64,000 nt of DNA, taken from contig NZ_CP047650.1 of the NCBI RefSeq assembly GCF_009906855.1, positions 4,030,001 to 4,094,000 on the forward strand, in the 5' to 3' direction. Origin of the DNA: Xylophilus rhododendri (GTDB lineage Bacteria > Pseudomonadota > Gammaproteobacteria > Burkholderiales > Burkholderiaceae_C). Under the pieces are notes generated by a model. That model worked only from the letters and a program-made list of their open reading frames with translations. It made no database searches and was not told the origin of the DNA. The first letter of the stretch is position 1; every line of letters begins with the position of its first letter. This document shows, piece after piece, positions 20,033-30,703 of this stretch. A program made the position numbers and the translations under genes.

Positions 20033-22045
20033 TCAGGCAGCAGCCGCGGCCGTGGCCGACAGGCGCGGGCGGGAGAGGCGGTTGGCGTGCAGCCGTGCGC
20101 GGCGCAGCACCGAAGGCGACCAGCGCTCTTCCGGGATCAGCAGGAAACCGCGGCTGCGCATCGCGCTGCCCAGTTCCACATGGCTGGTATAGACGCTGAC
20201 CGGAATGGCCAGCAGCAGCGGCAGGCCCACCGGCAGCAGCCAGACCAGGGCGCTGGCGTCGATGGCGGCGATGCCGGCGGCCAGCACGGCCACCACGGCG
20301 CTCATCGGAGCCAGGCTGGCGGCGGAATCCTTCCAGCCCAGGCCGTTGGCTTCGCGGGGGGGCGACTTCCAGTCCAGCTTGATGCCGGTCAGCGCGGTGA
20401 TCACGAACAGCGAGTGGGCCAGCATGCGGACGGGCGATTGCAGGATGGCCAGCACGCTTTCCAGCGCCGAGCTCTTCAGCAGGCCCCAGGTGCCGCCGAA
20501 CATGCGTTGTTCACCCTTGATCAGCACGGCGGCGATGCCCAGCACGCGCGGCAGGAACAGCACCGACACGGTGAAGGCCCACAGGCCCATCAGCTCGCCC
20601 GGCAGCACGTTGAAGTCCTGCACCAGGCGGCTGCCCGACAGCCACAGGGCGGTGCCCAGGGTCATGAAGGCCAGCCACAGGGGGGCCGACACATAGGACA
20701 GGGCGCCGGTCAGGAACATGGCGCGGTGCACACGGTGCAGGCCCGGCTCGGCGACGAGGCGGAAGTTCTGCATATTGCCCTGGCACCAGCGGCGGTCGCG
20801 CTGCAGTTCGGACAGCAGGTCCGGCGGTTGCTGCTCGTAGCTGCCGGCCAGGTCGGAGACCAGCCAGACCTGGTAGCCGGCACGGCGCATCAGCGCGGCT
20901 TCCACGAAGTCGTGCGACATGATGCCGCCCGACATGCCGCCGGTGCCTTCGATCGGCGCCAGGGCGCAGTGCTTCATGAAGGGTTCGACGCGCAGGATGG
21001 CGTTGTGGCCCCAGTAGTGCGACTCGCCCAGCTGCCAGAACTGCATGCCCAGGGTGAAGAGGCGGCCGGTCATGCGCGAGGCGAACTGCTGCGAACGGGC
21101 ATGCAGGGTGGCGTGGCCGATCGATTGCGTGGCGGTCTGGATGATGCCGGCCTTGGGATGGGCTTCCATCAGCTTGACCAGGGTGGAGAGGCAGTCGCCG
21201 CTCATCACGCTGTCGGCGTCCAGCACCACCATGTACTTGTAGTCCTTGCCCCAGCGGCGGCAGAAGTCGGCGACGTTGCCGGCCTTGCGGTGCGTGCGGC
21301 GGGTGCGCAGGCGGTAGTACACCTCGATCTGCGGCTGCTCGGGATTGGCGGCCAGGGCGGCGCGCAGGTCTTCCCAGGCGGCGCGTTCGGCCGAGATGAT
21401 CTCGGGCTTGTAGCTGTCCGACAGCACAAACACGTCGAACACCTTCGAATTGCCGGTGGCGGCGACCGATTCGCAGGTAGCGCGCAGGCCGGCGAAGACG
21501 GTGGAGACGTCCTCGTTGCAGATCGGCATGATGATCGCGGTGCGCGCATCGGGGTTCATCGCATGGCCCTGGACTTCCTTGGAAGACAGGGTGTGCGCGT
21601 CGCCGCGCAGCGAGACCCAGAAGCCCATCAGCGCGGTGGTGAAGCCGGTGACGACCCAGGCCGACAGCACGGCGAACAGGGCGATCTGGCCGTACTGCAG
21701 CCAGGCGCTGTCGTAGTCGGGCTGCACGCCGGCGAACAGCGTGGTGGCGATGGCGGTGGTGACGATCGTCAGCAGCAGGAAGGTCAGGCGGCGCGCATTG
21801 GCGGCACGCTGCCAGGCTTCGGGCGACTTGCGTTCGAGTTCGAGGGGGGTGGGGGTGCTGCGGCGGCGGGTTACGGCCGACAGCAGCACAGCGCCGACGC
21901 TGTTCCAGAAACCGCGCCAGGGCAGGGGTGCCATGGAACCGCGGTTCACCGGCGGCGCGGTGACCGCGTTGGGGTGACGCTCCTCACGCAGCAAGCTGCG
22001 GGCGGCGCGGGGCCGGCGGAAGGGGGTGGCATTTTGGATTCGCAT
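20033..22045 (-). CDS. opgH: Glucans biosynthesis glucosyltransferase H
   Basis: Inner-membrane GT2-family transferase that builds the beta-1,2-glucan backbone of osmoregulated periplasmic glucans from UDP-glucose. ~670 aa; the N-terminal region leads to TM helices at ~85-145. The catalytic domain has PICNEDV, the acidic motif VLDADSVM, and QRDRRWCQGNMQN (QxxRW motif), and further C-terminal TM helices follow. The start is uncertain: ATG 22045 is used here, a TTG lies at 22054, and an internal ATG at 21934 (MAPLPWRGFW) begins the best-conserved sequence and would suit a transcript from the sigma-54 promoter at 22057-22072. No opgG (usual partner) lies adjacent. Confidence 0.93.
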   Translation of the reverse strand: MRIQNATPFRRPRAARSLLREERHPNAVTAPPVNRGSMAPLPWRGFWNSVGAVLLSAVTRRRSTPTPLELERKSPEAWQRAANARRLTFLLLTIVTTAIATTLFAGVQPDYDSAWLQYGQIALFAVLSAWVVTGFTTALMGFWVSLRGDAHTLSSKEVQGHAMNPDARTAIIMPICNEDVSTVFAGLRATCESVAATGNSKVFDVFVLSDSYKPEIISAERAAWEDLRAALAANPEQPQIEVYYRLRTRRTHRKAGNVADFCRRWGKDYKYMVVLDADSVMSGDCLSTLVKLMEAHPKAGIIQTATQSIGHATLHARSQQFASRMTGRLFTLGMQFWQLGESHYWGHNAILRVEPFMKHCALAPIEGTGGMSGGIMSHDFVEAALMRRAGYQVWLVSDLAGSYEQQPPDLLSELQRDRRWCQGNMQNFRLVAEPGLHRVHRAMFLTGALSYVSAPLWLAFMTLGTALWLSGSRLVQDFNVLPGELMGLWAFTVSVLFLPRVLGIAAVLIKGEQRMFGGTWGLLKSSALESVLAILQSPVRMLAHSLFVITALTGIKLDWKSPPREANGLGWKDSAASLAPMSAVVAVLAAGIAAIDASALVWLLPVGLPLLLAIPVSVYTSHVELGSAMRSRGFLLIPEERWSPSVLRRARLHANRLSRPRLSATAAAAA

Positions 22046-22056
22046 GCCAACCAAGT

Positions 22057-22072
22057 TGCACGGACCGTGCCA
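22057..22072 (-). promoter_or_regulatory. Putative sigma-54 (-24/-12) promoter of opgH
   Basis: Minus strand reads TGGCACGGTCCGTGCA, matching the consensus TGGCACG-N4-TTGCW except for one base (GTGC for TTGC). The invariant GG and GC are separated by exactly 10 bp. The predicted start of transcription is ~22046. Part of it is also a perfect dyad, GCACGG-A-CCGTGC (22058-22070). The match, together with the upstream GlrR-type sites, supports sigma-54 control of opgH. Confidence 0.7.
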
Positions 22073-22167
22073 GATATGAAAATCTGTTTTATATCAATGA
22101 TATGGGATGAAAATCGGATGTCGTTTCTTCAAAAAACCATCCGCACCTTCGCGAAAACCCCTGTTTT

Positions 22168-22185
22168 TGTCGCCGAATCACGACA
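22168..22185. promoter_or_regulatory. GlrR-type binding site TGTC-N10-GACA
   Basis: Exact TGTC-N10-GACA with 6-bp arms (TTGTCG at 22167-22172, CGACAA at 22181-22186). This is the consensus described for GlrR (QseF) upstream of enterobacterial glmY. It lies about 130 bp upstream of the predicted sigma-54 start of opgH, a usual enhancer distance, and the AT-rich DNA between could bend; TATCAATGATATG at 22092-22104 is one mismatch from an IHF site. Confidence 0.7.
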
Positions 22186-22239
22186 AGCTCGGATCAGGGT
22201 CAACCCTATTCCAACAAAATCAACAACTTAGCCTTGTCG

Positions 22240-23642
<1,403 letters not shown>

Positions 23643-23646
<4 letters not shown>

Positions 23647-24323
23647 GGGCGGGCTCCCGGTGCGGCGGTGGCGCCGGCATTGGCGCCGGACCGCGTCAGG
23701 CTGCGCTCGATGGCGCGCACCGCCTCCAGCCGTTCGTTGAGCTGGTCGAGCTTGCGCTGGTTGTCGCGCATCGCCTGGTTCTGCTTGTCGAGCAGGTCTT
23801 CCACCCGGCGCTGTTCGGCGTAACGCGCGCCGATCAGGCGGGCCAGGGGCTGCAGCCGGCGCGCGTCCTCGCTGGTGCCGCCGACGACACGCTGCAGCAG
23901 CAGCTGGGCGCGCTGCAGGTCCTGCGGCTGGCGGGTCTGGCCCAGGGCCACGGCCAGCTGCAGGTCGCCGAAGGGGCCGCGCAGGGCGTCGGAGGTTTCG
24001 TTGAGGTGGCCGATCTCGGCGGCGAGGTCGCCGGTGCTGAGGGTGCGCACCCGGTCGGCATAGGCCAGCAGGGCGACATTGCCCTCGGCCTGCGCGCGGT
24101 TGCCGCCGCGCGATTCGTTCGCGGGCGGCGTGTTGCCAGCCGGCGCCGTGGCGTTCTCGTCGGCGGGCGGGCGCTCGCAGATCACCGGCGCCGGCGGTGG
24201 GGGAGGGGCCGGCGGAGGCGGCGTGGCGCAGCCGGCCAACAGCAGGGCCAGCGAAAAAGCGGTCGGTGCCGCCAGCGGCGTTGCGCGGGCGAGGCGAAGA
24301 AGATGGTTGCGTCTACAAGGCAT
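23643..24323 (-). CDS. qseG: QseG-like outer-membrane lipoprotein of the GlrK/GlrR system
   Basis: 226 aa with a lipoprotein signal (TAFSLALLLAGC, Cys ~residue 31), a Pro-rich linker directly after the lipidated Cys, and an alpha-helical C-terminal half with a coiled-coil-like stretch (LLDKQNQAMRDNQRKLDQL). Position between the kinase and glrR is that of qseG/yfhG, which in enterobacteria contacts the kinase GlrK and activates it. Sequence similarity alone would not identify it. The ATG at 24323 overlaps the kinase stop by 11 bp; a longer in-frame start at 24404 is rejected because it would lie within the kinase and precede the signal peptide. Confidence 0.7.
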
Positions 24324-25799
24324 GGGGCAATTCGATACGGAAATGGGCGCCGCGGCTGTCGGCGAGCAGCGTGATCTGCCCGCCATGGGCGGCAATGTAT
24401 TCATGGACGATGGACAGGCCCACGCCGCTGCCGCGCGCCGCGTCGCTGGGCTGGACCTGGCCGCGGTAGAAGGGCTCGAAGATGCGGGCGCGGTCGGCTT
24501 CGGCCACGCCCGGGCCCTCGTCCTGGATCTCGATGCGGATGCGGCCGTCCACCCGCTCCAGCCGCAGGCCGATATGGCCGTTGCGCGGCGAGAAGCGGAT
24601 CGCGTTGGACAGCAGGTTGGCCACCGTCGTGCCGATCTTGGCGCTGTCCACCTGGGCCGGGATCGAGCTGCCGTCGAGCTTCACCGACAGGCCGCGCGCC
24701 TGCCACTGCAGGCGCTGCGCATCGATCTGCTCTTCCAGCAGCTGCAGCAGGTCGACCTTCTGGCGATTGAGCTGGCGCGCCTCGAAGGCGGCGGCGTTGA
24801 AGCGCAGCAGCGCCTCGATCTGGCTCTGCAGCACGGCGGTGTTCTGCTGCAGGATGCGCGCCACCTCGCGCTGGTTCTCGTTGAGTTCGCCGGTCACGCC
24901 GTCTTCCAGCAGCGACACGCCCTCGCGCATGGCCGCCAGCGGCGTCTTCAGCTCGTGCGAGATGTGGCGCAAAAAACGCGCCTTGTCGGCATCCAGCTCG
25001 GTCAGCCGCAGGCGCAGCCATTCGAGCTGCTGGCCCACGCGCCGCACGTCGGCCGGGCCGCGGATGTCGATCGGCACATCCAGCCGGTTCTCGCCCAGGC
25101 CGACGATGGCCCGCTCCACCCGCTTGAAGGGCCGGCCCAGCCACACGCCCATGGCGATGGCCAGCAGCACGGCCAGGCCGATGGTGCCGATCACCAGGCG
25201 TGTCAGGCGGGCCCGGCTGTCGTCGAGTTCGGCGGCCATGGCGCGGTTGCGTTCCTCGATGGCGCGCTGCACCTCCTGGGCGACGGCGGCGGTCATGCGT
25301 TCGAGTTCGCGGAACTCGGCGGCCATGGCGCGTTCGCGGTCGAGCGCGGTTTCGGGCGCGCCGGCGAACAGGGCGGTGATGTCGGCCAGCTCGTCGCGCC
25401 AGCGCTGGGCCACCTCGGGGGCACATCGCCGGGCACCAGTTCTTCGAGCAGGCCCTGGGCCTCGCGCGCGGCCTCGTCGAAGCGCTTGCGCAGCATGCCG
25501 TCGTTGAGGATGAGCGACTGCCGCCCGGCGCGTTCCATGGTGGCGCTGCGGTCGCCCAGGCCCTGCACCGCGGCATTGAGCTGCAGCGCCCGCGCGGCGA
25601 AGCCGCGGCTCTGGCCCATCAGCCCGTCGAAGGTGAAGACGGCGCGCAGCGAGATGCCGCCCAGCAGCGCGGCGATCAGCAAGAAGGCCAGCAGCAGCAT
25701 CTGCTGGAAGGAGCCGCGCAGCAGCAGCCTGCGCGGCTCCACGGCCCCTGCCATGTGGGCCGAGGCGGGCTGGGGCGGGTTCGGCAGCGCCGCCGTCAT
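24313..25799 (-). pseudogene. glrK: Sensor histidine kinase GlrK (QseE-like), interrupted by a one-base frameshift
   Basis: The N-terminal part ([18 protein letters not shown] helix, periplasmic sensor helices) is read from the ATG at 25799, and the HAMP, HisKA (FLRHISHELKTPLAA) and HATPase_c (SNAIRFSP ... GSGVGLSIV) part is in another frame ending at 24313. The two frames meet at the run of five G at 25417-25421 (five C on the coding strand). Adding one C gives continuous GDVPPEVAQRWRDELAD and a normal ~495-aa kinase. The start overlaps the miaB stop (ATGA). Either the gene is broken, so GlrR lacks its usual phosphodonor, or the run was miscounted. Confidence 0.85.
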
Positions 25800-27148
25800 G
25801 CGGCGACCGGCTCGGCCGTCACCACCGAGCCGCGCAGCGAATAGCCCAGGATCTCGGTGACCTTCACATCCACCATCTGCCCGACCAGCCGTGCCGGCCC
25901 CTGGAAGTTGACGACCCGGTTGCATTCGGTGCGGCCCATCAGCTCGGGCGCCTCGGCGCTCGACTTCTTCGACGGCCCCTCGACCAGGATGCGCTGCACC
26001 GTGCCGACGCGGCTGCTGCCGATCTCGCGGGTGTGCTCGTCGATCACCGCCTGCAGCTCCTGCAGCCGGCGCAGCTTCTCGGACTGCGGCGTGTCGTCGG
26101 CCAGGTTGGCGGCCGGCGTACCGGGGCGCGGGCTGAAGATGAAGGAGAAGGAGTTGTCGAAGCGCAGGTCGCGGATCAGCTTCATCATCTTCTGGAAGTC
26201 TTCTTCCGTCTCGCCGGGGAAGCCCACGATGAAGTCGCTGCTCAGCGAAAGCTCCGGCCGCAGGGCGCGCAGCTTGCGTACCGTGCTCTTGTATTCCATG
26301 GCGGTGTAGCCGCGCTTCATCGCCATCAGGATGCGGTCGCTGCCGTGCTGCACCGGCAGGTGCAGATGGCTCACCAGCTGCGGCACCTTGTCGTAGGCCT
26401 CGATCAGGCGCTGGGTGAACTCGTTGGGATGGCTGGTGGTGTAGCGGATGCGGGCGATGCCCGGGATCTCGGCCACGTATTCCAGCAGCAGGGCGAAGTC
26501 GGCGATCTCGGCCGTGTCGCCCATGGCGCCGCGGTAGGCGTTCACGTTCTGGCCGAGCAGGGTGACTTCCCGCACGCCCTGGTCGGCCAGGGTGGCCACT
26601 TCCACCAGCACGTCGTCGAGCGGGCGGCTCACCTCGTCGCCGCGGGTGTAGGGCACCACGCAGTAGCTGCAGTACTTGGAGCAGCCTTCCATGATGGAGA
26701 CGAAGGCGGTCGCGCCTTCCACCCGGGCGGGCGGCAGGTGGTCGAACTTCTCGATCTCGGGAAAGCTGATGTCGACCTGCGGCTTGTCCAGCCGGTCGCG
26801 CGCGGCCAGCATCTCGGGCAGGCGGTGCAGGGTCTGCGGGCCGAAGACCACGTCCACATAGGGCGCCCGCGCGATGATGGCCGCGCCCTCCTGGCTGGCC
26901 ACGCAGCCGCCCACGCCGATCTTCACGCCGCGCGCCTTCAGGTGCTTGACCCGGCCGAGGTCGGAGAAGACCTTCTCCTGCGCCTTCTCGCGCACCGAGC
27001 AGGTGTTGAACAGGATCAGGTCGGCGGCGTCGATGTCCTGCGTGGGTTCGTAGCCCTGGGCGGCGCCCAGCACGTCGGCCATCTTGTCCGAGTCGTACTC
27101 GTTCATCTGGCAGCCGAAGGTCTTGATGAATACTTTTTTGGAGGCCAT
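25796..27148 (-). CDS. miaB: tRNA-2-methylthio-N6-dimethylallyladenosine synthase
   Basis: Radical-SAM methylthiotransferase that converts i6A37 to ms2i6A37 in tRNAs reading UNN codons. 450 aa from the ATG at 27148 ([16 protein letters not shown]). The N-terminal domain has three Cys for the auxiliary 4Fe-4S cluster ([22 protein letters not shown]); the radical-SAM motif is GCSKYCSYC (CxxxCxxC); and a C-terminal TRAM domain (~residues 375-445) binds tRNA. The long upstream in-frame extension is not conserved and is not used. Confidence 0.97.
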   Translation of the reverse strand: MASKKVFIKTFGCQMNEYDSDKMADVLGAAQGYEPTQDIDAADLILFNTCSVREKAQEKVFSDLGRVKHLKARGVKIGVGGCVASQEGAAIIARAPYVDVVFGPQTLHRLPEMLAARDRLDKPQVDISFPEIEKFDHLPPARVEGATAFVSIMEGCSKYCSYCVVPYTRGDEVSRPLDDVLVEVATLADQGVREVTLLGQNVNAYRGAMGDTAEIADFALLLEYVAEIPGIARIRYTTSHPNEFTQRLIEAYDKVPQLVSHLHLPVQHGSDRILMAMKRGYTAMEYKSTVRKLRALRPELSLSSDFIVGFPGETEEDFQKMMKLIRDLRFDNSFSFIFSPRPGTPAANLADDTPQSEKLRRLQELQAVIDEHTREIGSSRVGTVQRILVEGPSKKSSAEAPELMGRTECNRVVNFQGPARLVGQMVDVKVTEILGYSLRGSVVTAEPVAA

Positions 27149-27212
27149 GGGGTGCGTCCCGGCGCCGCTGGTGGACGCCCGTGGTTGTGTCGGGGGAGGG
27201 ATATCCGTCGGC

Positions 27213-27608
27213 TCAAAGGCCGAACCAGCGCTGGTACCACGAGGGCGAGGCGCTGGCGCGCGGCAGCGCGGCTTCTTCATCGGTCAGCAGCCAGACTTCG
27301 TTGAGCTGGCCTTGCGGATCGCGGGTGTAGTTCACCAGATGCACCTGGCCGTCGGCCAGGGTGGCGGAGGTGACGAGCAGGTTGCGGGTGTCGCGTATGC
27401 GGGCGCCCATGGAGAGCTGGTCGGCCTTGCCGTCGAGCTGCACCGCGGGCGGCGTGACGACTTCGAGCTGGCCGCGCAGCGCCGCGGGCGGGAAGTTGCG
27501 CACCGCGTCGGCCTGCGCGGCCGTGGCCGCGTACAGCAGCAGGCCGAGGGCCAGTGCGGTGCGTGGGTGGGGGAGGACGGCGGAGGTCCAGCGGGTCGTG
27601 GTGTTCAT
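27213..27608 (-). CDS. Hypothetical exported protein
   Basis: 131 aa with an N-terminal signal peptide (residues ~1-34, ending in AATAAQADA). The mature part is ~97 aa with no cysteines and no motif I recognise. It contains a central alternating hydrophobic pattern ([20 protein letters not shown]) suggesting beta strands, and ends in an aromatic SWYQRWFGL. It is 64 bp upstream of miaB in the same direction, so cotranscription is possible. Function unknown. Confidence 0.65.
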   Translation of the reverse strand: MNTTTRWTSAVLPHPRTALALGLLLYAATAAQADAVRNFPPAALRGQLEVVTPPAVQLDGKADQLSMGARIRDTRNLLVTSATLADGQVHLVNYTRDPQGQLNEVWLLTDEEAALPRASASPSWYQRWFGL

Positions 27609-27690
27609 CCAGAGGCTGAGGGGGCCGGTAAACCCGCGATTTTACTTGGCCCTTTCCGCCTGAGCGGGCCGGTGGGACTATGCGGCGGAC

Positions 27691-28725
27691 TTACGGCCCG
27701 GCCGGCGAGCCGGCCAGCACCTGGACGATGGCATCGAAGGTCTGCGCCTCGATCTGCTGCGACAGCACCGGCCAGCTGCGTCTCTGCTCCTCTGCGGAGA
27801 GCGCCTCGAATTCCATCGCCAGCTTCTTCTGCCCGGCAAGCATGATCTCCTGCGCCAGCAGTTCACGCAGCGCCATCGGGGCGGGTGCCAGCAGCGGTTT
27901 CAGGAAGGCCAGGAATTCCAGGTGTTCGCGGCTCGGGATGTAGAGCCACAGCCCGGCGATGAACTGCAGGTTGTCCGCGGCCAGCGCCTGCGTGGGCTGC
28001 ACATGCAAGGCGCCGGCCGGCTCCCTCAGCCGCACCATGGCGGCGATGCGCGCACCGGGCTGCTTGAGCTGGTTGCGCACCATGTTCCTGCAGGCCGCCT
28101 GCAGCCGGCGCGAGACCGGCATGGTCGGCCCTTTCAGGAGTTCCGCATCGGCCCAGGCGCGCAGCGGCGCCGGCGTGGTTTCCAGGAAACGCTGGACGGC
28201 GGCGATCACGGCGCCGGCCATGCCGGGGGTGAGCATGTTCTCGCCCAAGGCGGGCTTGAGAATGTCCTCGCCGGCCAGGTCCTCGACCTCGCCCTGCACC
28301 AGCCGCAACAGCTGCCAGCGCTGCGGCAGGGCCTGCCGCGGCCCGAGCAGATCGCGAAAGCCCAGGTGCAGATGCGAGAGGAAGTCGATCGCCGCCACCA
28401 GCGCCGCGACCCGGGCCGCGGTGCCGCCGGTGCGGGCGCCTTCCAGCCGGCCGATCATCTCTTGCGTACCGGCGCGGGCCTCCTCCAGCCAGAGCTGTAC
28501 CTGTGGCGCCCAGGTTTCCCGCGCGATGCGGTGGGTGCGGCGATCGACGTGGCCGAAGGAAAAGGCGTCGGCGAAATCGAGCTTGCGGATCACCTGGTGC
28601 ACGAGCTTGTCGGGCAGACGGTGGAATGGATTGACGTCTTCCTTCACGATCCCGCTGCCCTTTTCAGGTGTTTGGCTGGCGGGGACGGTTTTGGCGGGCG
28701 ATCGAAGCTTGAGTGTCGGGATCAT
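27691..28725 (-). CDS. F-box-like domain protein, candidate secreted effector
   Basis: 344 aa from the ATG at 28725, preceded by GAGGAA. The first ~30 residues are Ser/Thr/Pro/Lys-rich without a hydrophobic signal peptide. Residues ~34-79 (FHRLPDKLVHQVIRKLD, then FADAFSFGHVDRRTHRIA) match the F-box pattern LPxxLxxxIxxxLxxxDxxxxxxVxRxxxxia. F-boxes dock SKP1 in eukaryotic SCF ubiquitin ligases; known bacterial F-box proteins (Ralstonia GALA, Agrobacterium VirF) are effectors delivered into plant cells. The remaining ~260 residues are alpha-helical with no Leu-rich repeats and no family I recognise. It is divergent from the nitroreductase gene. Delivery and SKP1 binding are inference. Confidence 0.7.
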   Translation of the reverse strand: MIPTLKLRSPAKTVPASQTPEKGSGIVKEDVNPFHRLPDKLVHQVIRKLDFADAFSFGHVDRRTHRIARETWAPQVQLWLEEARAGTQEMIGRLEGARTGGTAARVAALVAAIDFLSHLHLGFRDLLGPRQALPQRWQLLRLVQGEVEDLAGEDILKPALGENMLTPGMAGAVIAAVQRFLETTPAPLRAWADAELLKGPTMPVSRRLQAACRNMVRNQLKQPGARIAAMVRLREPAGALHVQPTQALAADNLQFIAGLWLYIPSREHLEFLAFLKPLLAPAPMALRELLAQEIMLAGQKKLAMEFEALSAEEQRRSWPVLSQQIEAQTFDAIVQVLAGSPAGP

Positions 28726-28845
28726 GGCCGGGTTCCTCGTTGTGCAGGCAATGGAGCCGTCCCGGGCGCCGGCCGACAAGACCTGGCCCATGGCTTCGGC
28801 GTCTGCCGATTGGAGCGGCCGTGCCGCGCCGCGGGCGCCGCGGGC

Positions 28846-28869
28846 CGCAGCCGGGCCCGGTATCGCGAA
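28846..28869 (-). promoter_or_regulatory. Imperfect PIP/hrpII-like box upstream of the F-box gene
   Basis: Minus strand reads TTCG-N16-TGCG, one base from TTCG-N16-TTCG, ending 120 bp before the F-box gene's ATG. No copy of the GGGCGAAATCC element found at the 56-57 kb genes follows it. This is weak evidence alone; recorded because the gene is a likely effector. Confidence 0.3.
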
Positions 28870-28914
28870 GCTGGCTATGCTGCGGGCTCCATCAGCCGTC
28901 CGCGAGTCCGCCAC

Positions 28915-29646
28915 GTGACTTCCAGCATCCCCGCCACCCCGCTCCATGACAGCGCCGCGCCGCAGGTCGACGACGCCATCCGCAGCCGCCGCTCGGTACG
29001 CGCCTTCCTGCCGCGGCCGGTCGAATCCTCGTTGATCTCCGAGATCCTCGACCTGGCCCGCTGGGCGGCCTCGGGCAGCAACACCCAGCCCTGGAAGGTG
29101 GCGGTGCTGCGCGGCGAGACCCTGGCGCGGGTGGTCGAACAGGTGGGCATCGCCGACCGCGCCGCCGCCGCCGATCCGGCCGAAGCCGCCCGCCACCAGG
29201 CCGAATACGACTACTACCCCGCCACCTGGACCGAGCCCTACATCGGAAGGCGCCGCCAGACCGGCTGGGGCCTCTACGGCCTGCTGGGCATCGGCAAGGG
29301 CGACAAGGAACGCATGCAGGAGCAGCACGGCCGCAACTTCCGCTTCTTCGACGCGCCGGTCGGGCTGATCTTCACGGTCGACCGCATCATGGGCCAGGGC
29401 TCGCTGCTGGACTACGGCATGTTCCTGCAGACCGTCATGCTGGCGGCCCGCGCCCGCGGCCTGCACACCTGCCCGCAGGCGGCCTGGAACCGCTATGCCG
29501 GCGTGATCCGGCCGCTGATCGGCGCCAAGCCGCAGGACATGGTCGTCTGCGGCATGGCCATGGGTTATGCCGATCCGGACGATCCGGTCAACGGCTTTCA
29601 GCCGCCGCGCATCGCCGCCGGGGAGTTCGTGCGATGGTTCGAATGA
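28915..29646 (+). CDS. Nitroreductase-family flavoprotein
   Basis: 243 aa from a GTG at 28915 (VTSSIPATPLHDSAAP). The FMN-binding signature IRSRRSVRAFLPRPV (residues ~22-36) and AARWAASGSNTQPWKVAVL-type segment (read as LARWAASGSNTQPW) are typical, as are the DYGMFLQTVMLAARARGL helix and GMAMGYADP. Such enzymes reduce nitroaromatics, quinones or enones with NAD(P)H; the natural substrate is unknown. The last 13 bp overlap the next gene. Confidence 0.88.
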   Translation: MTSSIPATPLHDSAAPQVDDAIRSRRSVRAFLPRPVESSLISEILDLARWAASGSNTQPWKVAVLRGETLARVVEQVGIADRAAAADPAEAARHQAEYDYYPATWTEPYIGRRRQTGWGLYGLLGIGKGDKERMQEQHGRNFRFFDAPVGLIFTVDRIMGQGSLLDYGMFLQTVMLAARARGLHTCPQAAWNRYAGVIRPLIGAKPQDMVVCGMAMGYADPDDPVNGFQPPRIAAGEFVRWFE

Positions 29647-30647
29647 TGCCGACCTTCTGCCGCCGCCTCCTGCTGGCCCTGGCCTGCGCGCTCGCCGGAC
29701 AGGCCGCCTGGGCCCAGTCCGCCGGCTGCCGCGAACGGGCGGCGGACGAGTGCTACCACTCCATGAGCTTCGCCGGCGGCGCGCTGCACTATTACGCCTC
29801 CCTGCCGGCCGGTGCCGGGCCGACCAGGGCCATCGTCGCCATGCACGGCCATCCGCGCGATGCCAACCGCACCTTCGACGCCACCCTGCTGGCGGCCCGC
29901 AAGGACAGCGCGCTGGACGACACCCTGATCGTCGCCCCGGTGTTTCAGGTGCCGGCCGGCCAGTCGGGCAAATGCCATGCGCCCGGCACGCCGCCGCCGC
30001 AGGACGGCGACCTGCTCTGGACCTGCGCCTCCTGGCTCGAAGGCGGCCAGGCGGACAACGGCGACAGGCCCGGTTCCTTCGCCGCCCTGGACGCGCTGGT
30101 GGCCGAACTCGCCCGCCGCTGGCCCAGCCTGCGGGGCGTGACCATCGCCGGCTTCTCCGCCGGCGCGCAGATGGTGCAGCACTACATCGGCTTCGCCCGT
30201 GTGCAGGCGGCGCGGCCGCTGGCGCTGCGTTATGTGGTGGCCGACCCCGGCACCTGGCTGTACTTCGATCCGCTGCCCGGCACCGACAGCTGCCCGGCCG
30301 CCAACCAGTGGAAATACGGCACAGGAAACCTGCCCGCAGCGCTGGGCCGCAGCGCGGCAGAGGCGCGCAGCCAGTACGCGGCCGCCGACATCCACTACCT
30401 CGAAGGCGCGCTCGACAGCGCCGATGCGCCCGGCGCCTTCTACCGCATCCTCGACAAGTCCTGCGGCGCGGCCGCGCAAGGCCCGTTCCGGCTGCAGCGC
30501 GGCCAGGCCTATGTGGAATACGAGCGCCAGGTGCTGACGCCCGGCCGCAGCCGGCCGCTCACCGTGGTGCCGGGCTGCGCGCACGACGTCTCCTGCGTCT
30601 TTCCTTCGGACGCGGCGCGGCCGGCGCTTTTCGGACCCACCCGGTAA
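29634..30647 (+). CDS. Exported alpha/beta-hydrolase
   Basis: 337 aa with a signal peptide (residues ~1-28, cleavage after AAWAQ-type end). The nucleophile elbow is GFSAG (in VTIAGFSAGAQMVQHY), with HGHPRD as the oxyanion-side loop and a C-terminal HDVSC that may hold the catalytic His. Several Cys (CRERAADEC, CPAANQW, CAHDVSC) could form periplasmic disulfides. It overlaps the nitroreductase gene by 13 bp, so the two are probably coupled. The substrate is unknown; an esterase or depolymerase-like role is possible. Confidence 0.78.
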   Translation: MVRMMPTFCRRLLLALACALAGQAAWAQSAGCRERAADECYHSMSFAGGALHYYASLPAGAGPTRAIVAMHGHPRDANRTFDATLLAARKDSALDDTLIVAPVFQVPAGQSGKCHAPGTPPPQDGDLLWTCASWLEGGQADNGDRPGSFAALDALVAELARRWPSLRGVTIAGFSAGAQMVQHYIGFARVQAARPLALRYVVADPGTWLYFDPLPGTDSCPAANQWKYGTGNLPAALGRSAAEARSQYAAADIHYLEGALDSADAPGAFYRILDKSCGAAAQGPFRLQRGQAYVEYERQVLTPGRSRPLTVVPGCAHDVSCVFPSDAARPALFGPTR

Positions 30648-30703
30648 CAGCCAGGCGCGTGGCCAGGGCTACGCTGCCGTCTTCATTTGGGAGCACACCA
30701 CGC

